In this document: piece by piece, positions 8,517 to 18,399 of the stretch
How the letters are laid out: the number at the start of each line of letters is the position of its first letter
Position numbering within the stretch: position 1 is the first letter of the stretch
Source of the DNA: Actinomycetota bacterium
Lineage (GTDB): Bacteria; Actinomycetota; UBA4738; HRBIN12
Assembly (NCBI GenBank): GCA_035697485.1
Contig: DASSCU010000017.1
Location: 62,001-126,000 of the forward strand
Reading direction: 5' to 3'
DNA length: 64,000 bases
The notes under the pieces: generated by a model
What the model was told of the DNA's origin: nothing
The model's input: the letters and a program-made list of their open reading frames with translations, nothing else
Database searches by the model: none
Translations under genes and position numbers: made by a program

Positions 8517-9367
8517 GGCGAGCCTTGTTTCGGTCGCAGGTACACGAACCAGTAGACGAGCCCAACGAGCACGGCGCCACCGATCACGTTGCCGATCGTC
8601 GCGGCCGCGAGGTTCGTGCCGAAGCCGGCGAGGTCGAGCCCGGCGAGCGCCGGATCGGCGGACGCGTCGTGCACGTCGCGTTCGAGCAGGAGTCCCACCG
8701 GGATGAAGTACATGTTCGCGATCGAGTGCTCGAACCCCGACGCCACGAAGGCGCTGATCGGGAAGATGATCGCGAAGATCTTGTCGACGATCGTCCGTCC
8801 GCCCGTCGCCAGCCACACGGCGAGGCACACGAGCGCGTTCGCGAGCACGGCCCTCCAGAACACCGTCCAGAACGGCAGCGCCGCCTTGCCGGCTGCGATC
8901 GCGAGCGCCGTGACGCCCACCGCTCCCTCGCCTTGGTCGCCCCAGTCACCGAGCCAAACCATGATCGCGACCGAGAGGGCCCCGACGAAGTTGCCGGCGT
9001 ACACGATCCCCCAGTTCCGCAGCAGCCGCGACACCGGCACCTTGCCGCTGACCACGCTCATCACGATCAGGTTGTTGCCGGTGAAGAGCTCCGCCCCGGC
9101 GACGACCACGAGGATCAGACCGAGCGAGAATCCGATGCCGGCGAGCCATCTGGTGATGCCGTACCCGAGCTCCGACGCGGTGCCGATCATCGTCGAGAGC
9201 ACGGCGCCGAGGGCGATGAATGCGCCCGCCAGCACGCCGAGCACGAACGTGGCGAGGAACGGCGCGCCGGCCTTGGCGACGCCACGGGTCTCCACCAGGG
9301 TGGCGATCTCTGCGGGCGCGAACGCGTCCATGCCGGACATGGGGTGCGGTGCAGGTGTCTGACTCAT
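8513..9367 (-). CDS. Formate/nitrite transporter family channel
   Basis: A 284-residue FNT channel (FocA/NirC family) for monovalent anions such as formate, nitrite or hydrosulfide. Six hydrophobic helices are visible. Family hallmarks are AGAELFTGNNLIV (broken helix 2 region) and SGFEHSIANMYFIP, which holds the central-pore histidine of helix 5. The start is placed at the second Met (MSQTPAPH); the longer frame would add an Arg-rich segment with no family match. It is the first gene of a coupled unit with the ABC exporter, an unusual partner. Confidence 0.88.
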   Translation of the reverse strand: MSQTPAPHPMSGMDAFAPAEIATLVETRGVAKAGAPFLATFVLGVLAGAFIALGAVLSTMIGTASELGYGITRWLAGIGFSLGLILVVVAGAELFTGNNLIVMSVVSGKVPVSRLLRNWGIVYAGNFVGALSVAIMVWLGDWGDQGEGAVGVTALAIAAGKAALPFWTVFWRAVLANALVCLAVWLATGGRTIVDKIFAIIFPISAFVASGFEHSIANMYFIPVGLLLERDVHDASADPALAGLDLAGFGTNLAAATIGNVIGGAVLVGLVYWFVYLRPKQGSP

Positions 9368-9392
9368 GCCCGTATCGTGCCGCTTCGGAGCG

Positions 9393-9439
9393 CCGGATGC
9401 GAACGGCCGCACGGCCCGCACCCCGCAGGACGCATCCGG
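9393..9439 (-). terminator. Inverted repeat between DAO gene and FNT gene
   Basis: A perfect 9-bp inverted repeat (9393-9401 and 9431-9439) with a long GC-rich interior lies in the 94-bp gap between two genes read in the same direction. It could terminate the DAO transcript or separate it from the FNT-ABC unit. There is no T-run. Confidence 0.3.
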
Positions 9440-9461
9440 GACCCGCGGGACGGAGCCCGCG

Positions 9462-10904
9462 CTAGGGACCGAGGTTGTAGCCGAGGCGCCTGGGGAGCTT
9501 CGCGACGAAGTCCACGATCGGATTCGGCTGCTCGCCCCGGTCCTCGAGCTCGTCCTTGTTGCGGATCGCGTGGTTCGCGATCAGCGCCCCGGGCGAGCGG
9601 ATCGGTTCGGGCGGGAACCGCATCGGCTCGGCGTCGACGATCGGCAGCTCCAGGGCCTCGTCGTAGAGCCCGAGGGCCCGATGGGCGAGGATGTCGCCGC
9701 CCAGGTGCGCCGGGCCCACCCCGTTGCCCGTGTACCCCAGCCCGTAGTGCACGGCCCCGCCCTCGAGGGTGCCGAAGAAGGGGAGGTGGGTGCCGGAGAC
9801 GTCGATCGGTCCGCCCCATGCCGCCTCGACCGGCACGTCGACGAAGGTCGGGAACATGCGGTGCAGGTCGGCGATCGCCACCCGGATCGCGGCCTCGTCG
9901 TAGGCGAAGCGCGGCCCGATCGTGCGGGCCAGGTTGGGCTGCATGCCGCCGATGCCGAACGCGATGCGCCCGTCCGGGGTGGTGCGCACGTAGTGCAGCG
10001 CCGACCGGTAGTCGCTCAGGCCGGCGCCGTTCGTCCACCCGATCTCTTTCAGGCGATCGGGGGCCGGAGCCGTGAGCACGATGTAGCTGCCCCGCACGGT
10101 GATCGCTCGCCGGAATCGCTTCCAGTACGACGCCCACGCGTTGAGCGCGATCACGGCGGCGCCGGCCCGCACGGTCCCCGATGGCGTCTCGGCGATGGCG
10201 GGAGATCCCGTCCCGAACCGGGTCACCGGGCTGCGTTCGTGCACCCGCACGCCCATCTGCATCACGACCCTGCGCAGACCGCGTGCCAGCCTCGCCGGCT
10301 GCACCGTGGCGCCGTATCGGCTCGCCATGCCGCCCCGGAACACCGGGGAGTCCACGAGGTTGCGCGTGGCCTCGGCCGACAGCACCTCGAAGTCATCGGC
10401 GAGCCCGAGCCGCTCGGCGGTGATCACGAGATCGCCCCACGCGCCGACCTGCACCTCCGACGCGGCGACGCCGAGGTCGCCGTCAGCGCGGAACCAGGCA
10501 TCGACGTCGTGCTCATCGCAGAAGGCGCCGATCGCCTCGACGCTCGCCTCGCCAGCCCTGCACAGGCGGAGCGCTGTCGCGTCGCCGAACACGTGCGCGA
10601 GGTGCGGCAGATCGCCCCAGTAGCTGTTGACGAACCCGCCGTTGCGTCCGCTCGCCCCGCCGCCACAGATGTCCTGCTCGAGCAGCACCACATCGACGCC
10701 CGGGTCGACCCGCTTCAGCTGGTAGGCGGTCCACAGCCCCGTGTAGCCGCCACCGAGGACCACGACGTCGGCCGTCACGTCGCCCTGAAGCACGAGGGCG
10801 TCCTCGCCCGCGAACTCGGGGAGGTCGAGGGCCTCGCGGAGCCACCAGCTGCGCCCCTCGTCGGGCGGCAAGGGGAGCGCGGAGGGATCGATCGCGACGC
10901 TCAT
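9462..10904 (-). CDS. FAD-dependent oxidoreductase, DAO/glycine-oxidase family (copy 1)
   Basis: A 480-residue flavoprotein of the D-amino acid oxidase superfamily, closest in layout to gamma-glutamylputrescine oxidase-like proteins. The nucleotide-binding motif VVVLGGGYTGLWTAYQL lies at residues 47-63, after an N-terminal stretch containing RSWWLREAL. The family segment DICGGGASGRNGGF follows, and the C-terminal FAD segment is [19 protein letters not shown]. The substrate is probably a secondary or primary amine. Its ATG overlaps the stop of the upstream paralogue (ATGA). The two copies align along their whole length, including the last residues ([10 protein letters not shown]), so they arose by tandem duplication. 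Confidence 0.88.
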   Translation of the reverse strand: MSVAIDPSALPLPPDEGRSWWLREALDLPEFAGEDALVLQGDVTADVVVLGGGYTGLWTAYQLKRVDPGVDVVLLEQDICGGGASGRNGGFVNSYWGDLPHLAHVFGDATALRLCRAGEASVEAIGAFCDEHDVDAWFRADGDLGVAASEVQVGAWGDLVITAERLGLADDFEVLSAEATRNLVDSPVFRGGMASRYGATVQPARLARGLRRVVMQMGVRVHERSPVTRFGTGSPAIAETPSGTVRAGAAVIALNAWASYWKRFRRAITVRGSYIVLTAPAPDRLKEIGWTNGAGLSDYRSALHYVRTTPDGRIAFGIGGMQPNLARTIGPRFAYDEAAIRVAIADLHRMFPTFVDVPVEAAWGGPIDVSGTHLPFFGTLEGGAVHYGLGYTGNGVGPAHLGGDILAHRALGLYDEALELPIVDAEPMRFPPEPIRSPGALIANHAIRNKDELEDRGEQPNPIVDFVAKLPRRLGYNLGP

Positions 10905-12322
10905 CGAGGCCCCAGGTTATAGCCCAGGCGGCGGGGCATCGTGGCGACGAGTCGGGTCAGCGGGTCGGCGCCCACGCCCGCGTCCTCGAGGTCGTCCTTC
11001 CGCCAGATCGCGGCGTTGGCGACGAGCATGCCCGGAGAGCGCAGCGGCTCGGGCGGGAACCGCTTGGGCTCGCGTGTGACCACCGGAAGCCGGGCGAGCG
11101 GGTCGTTCGCCCCGGTCGCCAGCGTCGCGAGGATCTTGCCCCCGAGGTGTGAGGGACCAACGCCGTTGCCGGTGTACCCGAGCCCGTGGTGCACGTTCGC
11201 GTGCCGGCCGGTCGTGCCGAAGAACGGCATCGTGAGCCCGGAGACGTTGATCGGCCCGCCCCATCCCGCGGCGATCGGCACGTCTGCGAATGTCGGGAAC
11301 ATCTGGACGAGGTCGTCCGCGGTCTTCCGCAGGAACCCTTCGTCGAAGGCCATCGAGGCGCCGACCTTCCGCGCGAGCCCGCGTTGCAGCCCGCCGAGCC
11401 CGAACGTGATGCGCCCGTCGGGCGTGGTGCGCAGATAGTGCACCGACGATCGCATGTCACGGATCGCCTCGCCGCCGGTCCATCCGAGCGCCTCGACGCG
11501 GTCGGGCGCCGGTTCGGTGATCACGATGAACGACCCTCGGATCGTGAGCACGGGCCGGAAGCGCCGCCACGTCGTCGCCCACGCCCCGAGTGCGTTCACC
11601 GCGTGGGCGGCTCGAACCGTGCCGCCCGCGGCCTCGGCGATCGCGGGGCTGCCCGCTCCGAACCTCGAGACCGGCGTGCCCTCGAAGATGCGCACGCCCC
11701 GCTCCATCAGCACGCGCCGGAGGCCCCTCGCGAGCCGGGCGGGCTGCACCGTCGCACCGTCGGGGATCAGCAGGCCTCCGCGGAACGTCGGCGATGCGCA
11801 CCGAGCCCGCACCTGATCCGAGTCGAGCTTCCGGTACTGACGAGCGATCCCGAGGCGCTCCGCCGTGCGGATCGTCGACGACCAACGTCCCTCGTGGTGA
11901 GGGTTCGTCGCGACCGCCAGGTTGCCCCCGTCGCGGAACCAGGCATCGATGCCGTGGGCGACGCACCACGCGCCGATCTCGGCAGGTGAGGGCGCGACCG
12001 CTTCGAGCAGGGCGTGGGCCCCGTCGTCGCCGAACGTTGCCGCGAGGTCGACGACGTGTCCCCACCAGCCGTCGCAGAACCCGCCGTTGCGTCCGCTCGG
12101 CCCGCCGCCGCAGATGTCCTGCTCGAGCAGCACTACATCGACGCCCGGGTCCCGTTCCTTCAGGAACCACGCTGTCCACATGCCCGTGTAGCCGCCGCCG
12201 AGGATCACGACGTCGGTCGTGGTGTCGGCGTGCAGCGGCGGGGCCGGATCGCCGGCGAACTCCTCCAAGGCGAGGGCTTCGCGGAGCCACCAGCTGCGGC
12301 CGAGATCAGGGATGGGCGTCAC
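10901..12322 (-). CDS. FAD-dependent oxidoreductase, DAO/glycine-oxidase family (copy 2)
   Basis: A 473-residue paralogue of the next gene downstream. It carries [17 protein letters not shown] near residue 45, [20 protein letters not shown], and [19 protein letters not shown] near the C-terminus. The GTG at 12322 is used because it gives the same N-terminal context ([10 protein letters not shown]) as copy 1; the frame stays open much further upstream but that part is antisense to ilvD. Divergence around the substrate loops (GGFCDGWWG against GGFVNSYWG) suggests different amine substrates. The pair is divergent from ilvD, with a 105-bp gap. Confidence 0.87.
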   Translation of the reverse strand: MTPIPDLGRSWWLREALALEEFAGDPAPPLHADTTTDVVILGGGYTGMWTAWFLKERDPGVDVVLLEQDICGGGPSGRNGGFCDGWWGHVVDLAATFGDDGAHALLEAVAPSPAEIGAWCVAHGIDAWFRDGGNLAVATNPHHEGRWSSTIRTAERLGIARQYRKLDSDQVRARCASPTFRGGLLIPDGATVQPARLARGLRRVLMERGVRIFEGTPVSRFGAGSPAIAEAAGGTVRAAHAVNALGAWATTWRRFRPVLTIRGSFIVITEPAPDRVEALGWTGGEAIRDMRSSVHYLRTTPDGRITFGLGGLQRGLARKVGASMAFDEGFLRKTADDLVQMFPTFADVPIAAGWGGPINVSGLTMPFFGTTGRHANVHHGLGYTGNGVGPSHLGGKILATLATGANDPLARLPVVTREPKRFPPEPLRSPGMLVANAAIWRKDDLEDAGVGADPLTRLVATMPRRLGYNLGPR

Positions 12323-12427
12323 GCGCAGGATGCTATCGGTCCGTCGCGTCGTGCCACCCGTCGTGGGGTGGCCGCTGGTTGCTACGGTGAGGTCCCACGT
12401 CTTGACGGTCGGAAGGGGTGTCACGCG

Positions 12428-14104
12428 ATGGTCGGGGAGCGCCCGCGCAGCTGGGAGGTCACCGAAGGTCCGCAACGTGCCCCCGCTCGCGCGATGCTGC
12501 GCGCCGTCGGCTTCAGCGAGGACGACTTCGCCAAAGCCCAGGTCGCGGTGGCATCGAGCTGGAACGAGGTGACCCCCTGTAACTACCACCTCGGCAAGCT
12601 CGCCGCGCTCGCGAAGGAAGGCGTCCGTCAGGGCGATGGTGTGCCGATCGAGTTCACGACGATCGCTGTGAGCGACGGCATCGCGATGGGCCACGAGGGC
12701 ATGAAGGCCTCGCTGATGAGTCGCGACCTGATCGCCGACTCGGTTGAGCTCGTGATGCACGCCGAGCGCATGGACGCCCTCGTGGGCATCGCGGGCTGCG
12801 ACAAGAGCGAGCCGGGCATGTTGATGGCGATGGCCCGTCTGAACCTGCCGAGCGTCTACCTCTACGGCGGCACGATCCTGCCGGGCACCTACGAGGGTCG
12901 CGACATCACGATCCAGGACGTCTTCGAGGCGGTCGGCGCGCACGCCAAGGGCTCGATCGACGACGCGCAGCTGCGCGGCATCGAGCGTTCGGCGTGCCCC
13001 GGCACGGGCTCGTGCGCCGGTATGTACACGGCGAACACGATGGCGGCCGTCGGCGAGGCGATCGGCATGTCGTTGCCGGGCACCGCCTCGCCGCCGGCGG
13101 TCGACTACCGGCGTGAGGTGGCGGCGCGAGAGTCCGGCCTGCAGGCTGCGCGGCTCGTCGCCGAGAGCGGACCTCGTCCGCGCGACGTCATGAGCAGGGA
13201 AGCCTTCGAGAACGCGATCGCCGTCGTGATGGCGCTCGCGGGTTCGACGAACGCCGTGCTGCACCTGCTCGCGATCGCGCGCGAGGCCCACGTCGATCTG
13301 CAGCTCGACGACTTCGATCGCATCGCGCGGGACGTGCCCCACCTCGTCGACGTGCGCCCGGCGGGCCGGTTCGTGATGAGCGACATCGACCGGGTCGGCG
13401 GGGTGCAGGTCGTGATGAAGGAGCTGCTCGACGCGGGCCTGCTGCACGGCGACTGCATGACCGTCACCGGGAGGACGATCGCCGAGAACCTCGCGGCGAT
13501 GTCGGTCGCTGCGCCCGACGGCGAGGTGATCCACGCGCCGAGCGATCCGATCCATCCCTGGGGGGGCCTCGCGATCCTGCGAGGGAACCTCGCTCCCGAC
13601 GGCGCCGTGATCAAGGTGGCCGGCGCGTCGAGCACGTCGTTCGCGGGCACCGCGAGGTGCTTCGACTCCGAGCAGGCGGCGTTCGATGCGCTCACCGACG
13701 GTGCGATCGTGGCCGGTGACGTGATCGTGATCCGCTACGAGGGGCCGAAGGGGTCACCGGGCATGCCCGAGATGCTCGCGGTCACGGCCGCCGTGGCGGG
13801 CGCTGGGCTCGGCAAGGACGTCGCGCTGATCACCGACGGCAGGTTCAGCGGGGCGACGAAGGGCTTCAGCGTGGGCCACATCGCGCCGGAGGCGTGCGTC
13901 GGGGGTCCGATCGCACTGGTGCGCGACGGCGACCGTATCCGCATCGACGCCGACGCCCGTGCGATCGAGGTGCTCGTCGACGATGCCGAGCTCGAGCGCC
14001 GCCGCGCGGGATGGACCGAGCCCGAGCCGAAGTACACGCAGGGCGCCCTCGCGAAGTACGCGCGCTTGGTGGGGTCGGCCGACCACGGGGCGGTGACCTG
14101 GTGA
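12428..14104 (+). CDS. ilvD: Dihydroxy-acid dehydratase
   Basis: Converts 2,3-dihydroxyisovalerate and 2,3-dihydroxy-3-methylvalerate to the keto acids that precede valine/leucine and isoleucine. The 558-residue length is standard. The three cysteines expected to hold the [2Fe-2S] cluster are visible: Cys51 in NEVTPCN, Cys124 in GCDKSEPGM, and Cys196 in [16 protein letters not shown]. The C-terminal [19 protein letters not shown] motif holds the catalytic Ser region. The ATG at 12428 follows GGAAGGGG. The stop overlaps the thrC start (GTGA), linking branched-chain and threonine synthesis in one transcript. Confidence 0.96.
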   Translation: MVGERPRSWEVTEGPQRAPARAMLRAVGFSEDDFAKAQVAVASSWNEVTPCNYHLGKLAALAKEGVRQGDGVPIEFTTIAVSDGIAMGHEGMKASLMSRDLIADSVELVMHAERMDALVGIAGCDKSEPGMLMAMARLNLPSVYLYGGTILPGTYEGRDITIQDVFEAVGAHAKGSIDDAQLRGIERSACPGTGSCAGMYTANTMAAVGEAIGMSLPGTASPPAVDYRREVAARESGLQAARLVAESGPRPRDVMSREAFENAIAVVMALAGSTNAVLHLLAIAREAHVDLQLDDFDRIARDVPHLVDVRPAGRFVMSDIDRVGGVQVVMKELLDAGLLHGDCMTVTGRTIAENLAAMSVAAPDGEVIHAPSDPIHPWGGLAILRGNLAPDGAVIKVAGASSTSFAGTARCFDSEQAAFDALTDGAIVAGDVIVIRYEGPKGSPGMPEMLAVTAAVAGAGLGKDVALITDGRFSGATKGFSVGHIAPEACVGGPIALVRDGDRIRIDADARAIEVLVDDAELERRRAGWTEPEPKYTQGALAKYARLVGSADHGAVTW

Positions 14105-15345
14105 CCGCCCACCCGATCGTCACGACACCCGCGGCGCTGCAATGCCGCATCTGCGGGCAGCAGTACCCGGTCGAGCCCCTCACGATCTGCGAGGAGTGCT
14201 TCGGCCCGCTCGAGCCCTCCTACGACCTCCAGTCGGTCGACGGGGTGGACTTCCGCAAGCAGGCAGAAGCCGGCCCGCAGACGCTCTGGCGTTACGAGGC
14301 GCTGCTGCCCGGTGGCCCCGGCATCGACCGCGTCGACCTCGGCGCCGGCTTCACGCCCCTGCGCCGCGCGGACAACCTCGCCGCGGCGATCGGCCACGAC
14401 GGTGTGATCTGGGTCAAGGACGACTCGGTGAACCCCTCGAACAGCTTCAAGGACCGCGTCGTGAGCGTCGCGACCACGATGGCGCGTGCCTTCGGCTACG
14501 AGGCGATCTCGTGCGCCTCGACCGGCAACCTCGCCAACGCGACCGCGGCGCACGCCGCGAAGGCGGGCATCGAGTGCTTCGTCTTCGTGCCCGAGGACCT
14601 CGAGCGGGCGAAGATCCTCTCGACCGAGGCGTACGGCGCGAAGGTCGTCGCGGTGAAGGGCAACTACGACGACGTGAACCGGCTCTGCAGCGAGGTCGCC
14701 GAGGCGCTGCCGTGGGCGTTCATCAACGTGAACATGCGCCCCTACTATGCGGAAGGGTCGAAGTCGCTCGGGTTCGAGACGGCCGAGCAGCTCGGGTGGC
14801 GCCTGCCTGACCACGTAGTGGTGCCGATCGCGAGCGGCGCCTTGCTCACGAAGATCCACCGTGCGTTCGGCGAGCTGATCGCGATCGGGGCGGTCGAGGA
14901 GAAGCCCTATCGGGTCTCGGGTGCGCAGCCCGAGGGCTGCCGACCGGTCGCGCAGGCGTTCCTCGACGGGGCCGATGAGGTCACACCGGTCAAGCCCGAC
15001 ACGATCGCGCGGTCTCTCGCGATCGGCGCGCCCGCCGACGGCTTCTTCGCGCTGAAGGTGTCCCGCTCGACGGGTGGTCATATCGAATGGTGCACGGAGC
15101 AGGAGATCCGCGAAGGTATCCGGTTGCTCGCTTCGACCGAGGGCGTCTTCACGGAGACCGCCGGCGGGGTCACGATCGCGAACCTGAGGCGCATGGTCGA
15201 CCAGGGCATCGTGCGGCCGGGTGAGGAGGTCGTCGCCTACGTCACCGGCAACGGCTACAAGACGATCGATGCGCTTGAGGGCTTCCTCGAACCCACCTAC
15301 CACGTGGCGCCGGACCTCGACGAGTTCCTCGCCGCGCTGGGCTGA
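14101..15345 (+). CDS. thrC: Threonine synthase with N-terminal zinc ribbon
   Basis: PLP enzyme making threonine from O-phosphohomoserine. The 414-residue protein starts with a Cys4 rubredoxin-like knuckle (C15, C18, C30, C33), as in archaeal/actinobacterial-type threonine synthases. PLP-binding Lys118 lies in [11 protein letters not shown], followed by the asparagine loop [14 protein letters not shown] that binds the cofactor phosphate region. GTG at 14101 overlaps the ilvD stop by four bases. Threonine feeds isoleucine synthesis through threonine dehydratase (not in this window), so the coupling to ilvD is metabolically sensible. Confidence 0.94.
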   Translation: MTAHPIVTTPAALQCRICGQQYPVEPLTICEECFGPLEPSYDLQSVDGVDFRKQAEAGPQTLWRYEALLPGGPGIDRVDLGAGFTPLRRADNLAAAIGHDGVIWVKDDSVNPSNSFKDRVVSVATTMARAFGYEAISCASTGNLANATAAHAAKAGIECFVFVPEDLERAKILSTEAYGAKVVAVKGNYDDVNRLCSEVAEALPWAFINVNMRPYYAEGSKSLGFETAEQLGWRLPDHVVVPIASGALLTKIHRAFGELIAIGAVEEKPYRVSGAQPEGCRPVAQAFLDGADEVTPVKPDTIARSLAIGAPADGFFALKVSRSTGGHIEWCTEQEIREGIRLLASTEGVFTETAGGVTIANLRRMVDQGIVRPGEEVVAYVTGNGYKTIDALEGFLEPTYHVAPDLDEFLAALG

Positions 15346-15354
15346 GGCCATCGC

Positions 15355-15900
15355 ATGGACGACTACTGGCATGCCGTCGCGATGCTCCGGCTCGACCGGC
15401 CCCTCGGGCTGGCTGAGCTGGCGTCCTGCTTCGTCGCGGGCAAGGCCGCGGAGGGCCTCGTCGGGGTGCGTCGGGGTCGGCTCCTCGCCGTCACCTACGG
15501 GTACGGCCTCGACGGTGTGTTCGAGGGCGTCGGGCGCGTCTGGATGCCGTGGCGCGGCAAGGAGTTCTCACGCCAGGCCGCCGAGGGCGTCAACCTGTTC
15601 ACGCAAGGTGGACGGCGGCTGATCCGTGGAGCCTTCCCGCGCTACCGAGACATCACCGACGACGACCAGGGCGCGACGGCGTTCCGGTTCGCGACCAGCG
15701 TCGGCCCGAGTGTCACGCACCCCGGCCACACCGTGCTGCGTCTCGACTATCAACACGTCAGCGAGAACCCCACCTCGGTGCGAGGCGTGCACGACGAACT
15801 CGTCCAACTCGACGACGACCTGTTCCTCGGACAGGCCCTTCTCACATGGGGCGGGCGTCGTCGCCGAGTCGCCTGGTTCTCGCTCGAAGCCGCCGCGTGA
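15355..15900 (+). CDS. Conserved hypothetical protein downstream of thrC
   Basis: A 181-residue soluble protein I do not recognise. It begins nine bases after the thrC stop and so is probably in the ilvD-thrC transcript. It has no signal peptide or membrane helix. The sequence alternates short strands (GRLLAVTYGYGLDGVFEGV, GHTVLRLDYQHVSENP, ALLTWGGRRRRVAWFSLEAA), suggesting an all-beta or alpha/beta fold of lipocalin-like character. Codon use and GC match the neighbours, supporting a real gene. No function is proposed. Confidence 0.75.
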   Translation: MDDYWHAVAMLRLDRPLGLAELASCFVAGKAAEGLVGVRRGRLLAVTYGYGLDGVFEGVGRVWMPWRGKEFSRQAAEGVNLFTQGGRRLIRGAFPRYRDITDDDQGATAFRFATSVGPSVTHPGHTVLRLDYQHVSENPTSVRGVHDELVQLDDDLFLGQALLTWGGRRRRVAWFSLEAAA

Positions 15901-15903
15901 CGC

Positions 15904-16359
15904 CTAGGTGTCGATCGAATAGATGAAGTCGAACTCAGCGGGATCGTCGCGGAACCCCAGATGCATGACACCCGTCGCGTCGCGGAACGCGCCCGTGCCG
16001 CCGGTGATCGCGAGGTTGCTCTCCATCGTGTCGTAGAACGGCCCTTCGACCGTCACGGAGCCTCCACCGAGCCACGCGGTCCAGCTGCACTGCCAGAAAC
16101 CGCGGGCCGCGTCGACCCGGATGCAACTGCCCTGGTCGCGCCCGATCTTCTCGGTGTTGGTCTCGTCGTACAGCTTGTTCGCGAACGTGAGCAGGTCGCC
16201 GTTCGAGTCGCCCGGCTTTCCCAGGTCGATCAGCTCGTCGGTGGTCGCGCGTTCCACCACGGTGATGACCGTCGATCCACCGGCGCCAGCCGGCACCGTG
16301 CCGGCGGCAGCCGCGACCACGAGGAGTCCCATGGCCGCGGCGATCGTGAGCCTGCGCAT
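15904..16359 (-). CDS. Secreted allene oxide cyclase/dirigent-like barrel protein
   Basis: A 151-residue exported protein. The ATG at 16359 is preceded by GGGAGG and opens a signal peptide (RRLTIAAAMGLLVVAAAAGT, cleavage near PAGAGG). The mature part shows the allene oxide cyclase barrel-like pattern seen in many actinobacterial secreted proteins: DSNGDLLTFANKLYDETN, then Cys-containing CIRVDAARGFWQCSW, and the closing ITGGTGAFRDATGVMHLGF. Two cysteines may form a disulfide. A catalytic role is not implied; bacterial members are uncharacterised. It converges with the thrC-linked gene. Confidence 0.72.
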   Translation of the reverse strand: MRRLTIAAAMGLLVVAAAAGTVPAGAGGSTVITVVERATTDELIDLGKPGDSNGDLLTFANKLYDETNTEKIGRDQGSCIRVDAARGFWQCSWTAWLGGGSVTVEGPFYDTMESNLAITGGTGAFRDATGVMHLGFRDDPAEFDFIYSIDT

Positions 16360-16474
16360 CGCGCCCTCCCTTCGGTTGCCTCCGAGAGCCACCCTAGACC
16401 CGGCGAACGACCGTTGTGAACCCTCGATCGGGCATCGCGGCGCTGCCGCCTCGGCGTGAACGCATCCAGGCCCG

Positions 16475-17359
16475 CTACCGCGTCGGCGCGTCGAGCGTGA
16501 CGGCGGCAACCCGCGCCAGACGCGCGTCGACGCGACCGAGCCCGGCCGACCCCTCGGCGCGCGAACGGGTCAGCGCCCGCAGCGCCGCGAGGTACTCCGC
16601 CACGGTACGCATCAGGACGAGCCGCGAGCGATGGTCGTCGGTCGCGCTGCCGAAGTAGCCGCGCAGCAGAGCGTCGCTGCGCGTGTCGCTCAGGTCGAGG
16701 TGCGCGGCGAGGCTTCCCAGGTCCTCGAAGGGATCGCCCGCGCCGGCCCATCGGTAGTCGATGATCCAGACGTGGTCGCCATCGAGGAGCAGGCTCGAGG
16801 TCGTGAGGTCGCCGTGGCAGGCGACCATCGTCCGCGGCTCGGCGGTGACCACGTCCTCGATGCTTCGGACCACGTCGGCGGCCGCCGGTTCGGAGCCGGG
16901 CATCGTCGCCCCGCTCGCGAGCACGAGGCGCCGGAGCTCGCGGGCCTCCTGGAAGATCGAGCGCGGGAGGTTCGGCGGCGGACATGCGTGCAGCGCCCGG
17001 ATCGAGCCGACGACCGACGCGAGCACGTCGTCGCGTTCGACGTCGCCCGCGTCGAGCCGGCGCCCGGGGGCGAAGCGGGTCACGAGACAGCCGAGCTGCG
17101 GCAGCGAGGCGATCACCTCGGGCGCGACGCCAGCGCTCGATGCCGCGCGAGCGACGGAGAGCTCGCTCGTCGCGTCGACACGGGGGCGGTCGCTCGACGG
17201 GGACGCGAGCCGGAGCACGAACAACTCCTGGTCGGCTTCGACCAGGAAGTGCCGTTCGTCGTGGCCGACCGACACCGGCGTCACGCCGATGTCGCGGCCG
17301 CGCCACGCGCCGACCGCGCGGATCGCAGCCTCGAGCCGGGGGTCGCTGCGAGGCTCCAT
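16475..17359 (-). CDS. Aminoglycoside/choline phosphotransferase-like protein with altered catalytic loop
   Basis: A 294-residue protein of the APH/choline-kinase-like fold. The catalytic loop is [12 protein letters not shown] (His182, Asp184) and the metal-binding motif is [18 protein letters not shown] (Asp201), the latter resembling choline/LicA-type kinases. The Asn normally found five residues after the catalytic Asp is Ser189, so kinase activity may be reduced or lost. No resistance phenotype can be inferred. It is divergent from cspA. Confidence 0.75.
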   Translation of the reverse strand: MEPRSDPRLEAAIRAVGAWRGRDIGVTPVSVGHDERHFLVEADQELFVLRLASPSSDRPRVDATSELSVARAASSAGVAPEVIASLPQLGCLVTRFAPGRRLDAGDVERDDVLASVVGSIRALHACPPPNLPRSIFQEARELRRLVLASGATMPGSEPAAADVVRSIEDVVTAEPRTMVACHGDLTTSSLLLDGDHVWIIDYRWAGAGDPFEDLGSLAAHLDLSDTRSDALLRGYFGSATDDHRSRLVLMRTVAEYLAALRALTRSRAEGSAGLGRVDARLARVAAVTLDAPTR

Positions 17360-17425
17360 CGCGTGCGACCGTACGGGTCGCGCGCGCCGAAGGTCAAACG
17401 TCGGGGGAACGACGGGTGAACACGC

Positions 17426-17454
17426 TGTCCGACGTCGCCGGTTCCTGCTAGCGT
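17426..17454 (+). promoter_or_regulatory. Candidate cspA promoter
   Basis: TGTCCG (17426-17431) and an extended -10 TGCTAGCGT (hexamer TAGCGT at 17449-17454) are separated by 17 bp. Transcription from here would give a leader of about 120 bases before cspA, as is usual for cold-shock mRNAs. Inferred by eye only. Confidence 0.35.
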
Positions 17455-17582
17455 TGTGGCCGAGGGCACCGATCGCGGTTTCACGCTTCGAGCAGTTCCC
17501 TCACCCGGCTGTCACGGCCGGCGCCGACGGGCCAGCATCACGCACGATGCCCGATCCGGCGGAAGGAAGGAGGGGATCGCAC

Positions 17583-17786
17583 GTGGCAACAGGAACCGTG
17601 AAGTGGTTCAGCTCCGAGAAGGGCTTCGGCTTCATCACGCCTGACGACGGCAGCGCCGATGTGTTCGTGCACTTCAGCGCGATCTCTGGCGAGGGCTACC
17701 GCAACCTCGACGAGAACCAGAAGGTCGAGTACGACGTCACCCAGGGCCAGAAGGGCCCGCAGGCGGCGAACGTCCGCGGCATCTGA
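17583..17786 (+). CDS. cspA: Cold-shock protein (CspA family)
   Basis: A 67-residue single cold-shock domain that binds single-stranded nucleic acid and melts mRNA structure. Both RNA-binding motifs are intact: KGFGFIT (RNP1) and VFVHFS (RNP2), with the opening [12 protein letters not shown]. The GTG start at 17583 is preceded by the purine-rich GGAAGGAAGGAGGGG, one of the strongest ribosome-binding sites in the window. A perfect hairpin follows the stop. Confidence 0.96.
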   Translation: MATGTVKWFSSEKGFGFITPDDGSADVFVHFSAISGEGYRNLDENQKVEYDVTQGQKGPQAANVRGI

Positions 17787-17808
17787 CGCCTTCTCGCGTT
17801 ACACACGC

Positions 17809-17838
17809 ACGAGGCCGGCGCATCCGCGCCGGCCTCGT
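17809..17838 (+). terminator. Terminator hairpin after cspA
   Basis: A perfect 12-bp inverted repeat (17809-17820 and 17827-17838, 6-base loop) lies 22 bases beyond the cspA stop, followed by a T-containing stretch. Confidence 0.7.
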
Positions 17839-17858
17839 TCGTGTTCTAGGGTTCGGCC

Positions 17859-18323
17859 ATGGACTGGATCGTGCTGTTGCACGTGCTCGTGGCGTTCGCG
17901 TTCGTCGCGGGCCTCGTCGGCAGGGACGTCACGATCGCCCAGGCGCGTCGATCGAGCGACCTCGCCTCGATCACGACCTTGCTCGCGGTCGCGAACCGAT
18001 TCGACACGATCGTGAAGGTCGGTTCGATGGCCGTGCTCGTCTTCGGGGTGATCGCGATGGTGGTCGGGAACGTGTCCCTCACCGACAACGGATGGCTGAT
18101 CGCATCGCTCGCGCTCTTCGTCGCGATCGGACTGCTCGTGCCAACCGTCTTCCTGCCTCGCGGTCGTGTCTTCGAACGCGCGCTCGCCGACGCGAAGCTG
18201 CGGGGCGTGGTCACGCCCGAGCTCTCCGCAGCGTTCCACGACCGGGCCGTCGCGGTCGCGAGGAACGTGGAGCTCGTGATCGTGGTCGCGATCATCGGAC
18301 TGATGGTCCTGAAGCCGTTCTGA
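17859..18323 (+). CDS. DUF2269-like integral membrane protein
   Basis: A 154-residue protein with four predicted membrane helices (around residues 3-22, 53-73, 80-100 and 133-152). The pattern LLHVLVAFAFVAGLVGRDVT followed by ANRFDTIVKVGSMAVLVFGVIAM resembles the DUF2269 group of small membrane proteins. It is related in layout to two other proteins in this window (44033-44506 and 45899-46381) but keeps only the first of their two helix-1 histidines. Function unknown. The ATG is 20 bases after the cspA terminator. Confidence 0.7.
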   Translation: MDWIVLLHVLVAFAFVAGLVGRDVTIAQARRSSDLASITTLLAVANRFDTIVKVGSMAVLVFGVIAMVVGNVSLTDNGWLIASLALFVAIGLLVPTVFLPRGRVFERALADAKLRGVVTPELSAAFHDRAVAVARNVELVIVVAIIGLMVLKPF

Positions 18324-18399
18324 TGCCGGTCCTTGCGAGGAGGATCGTGTCGGCCTTGGCCGTGACGGTGACCGCGACGCATGCACCGGATCCGACCCG

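Noticed and set aside
16475-17359. Aminoglycoside resistance gene
   Set aside because: The fold is shared by many kinases, the motif resembles choline-kinase-like proteins, and a catalytic-loop Asn is missing.
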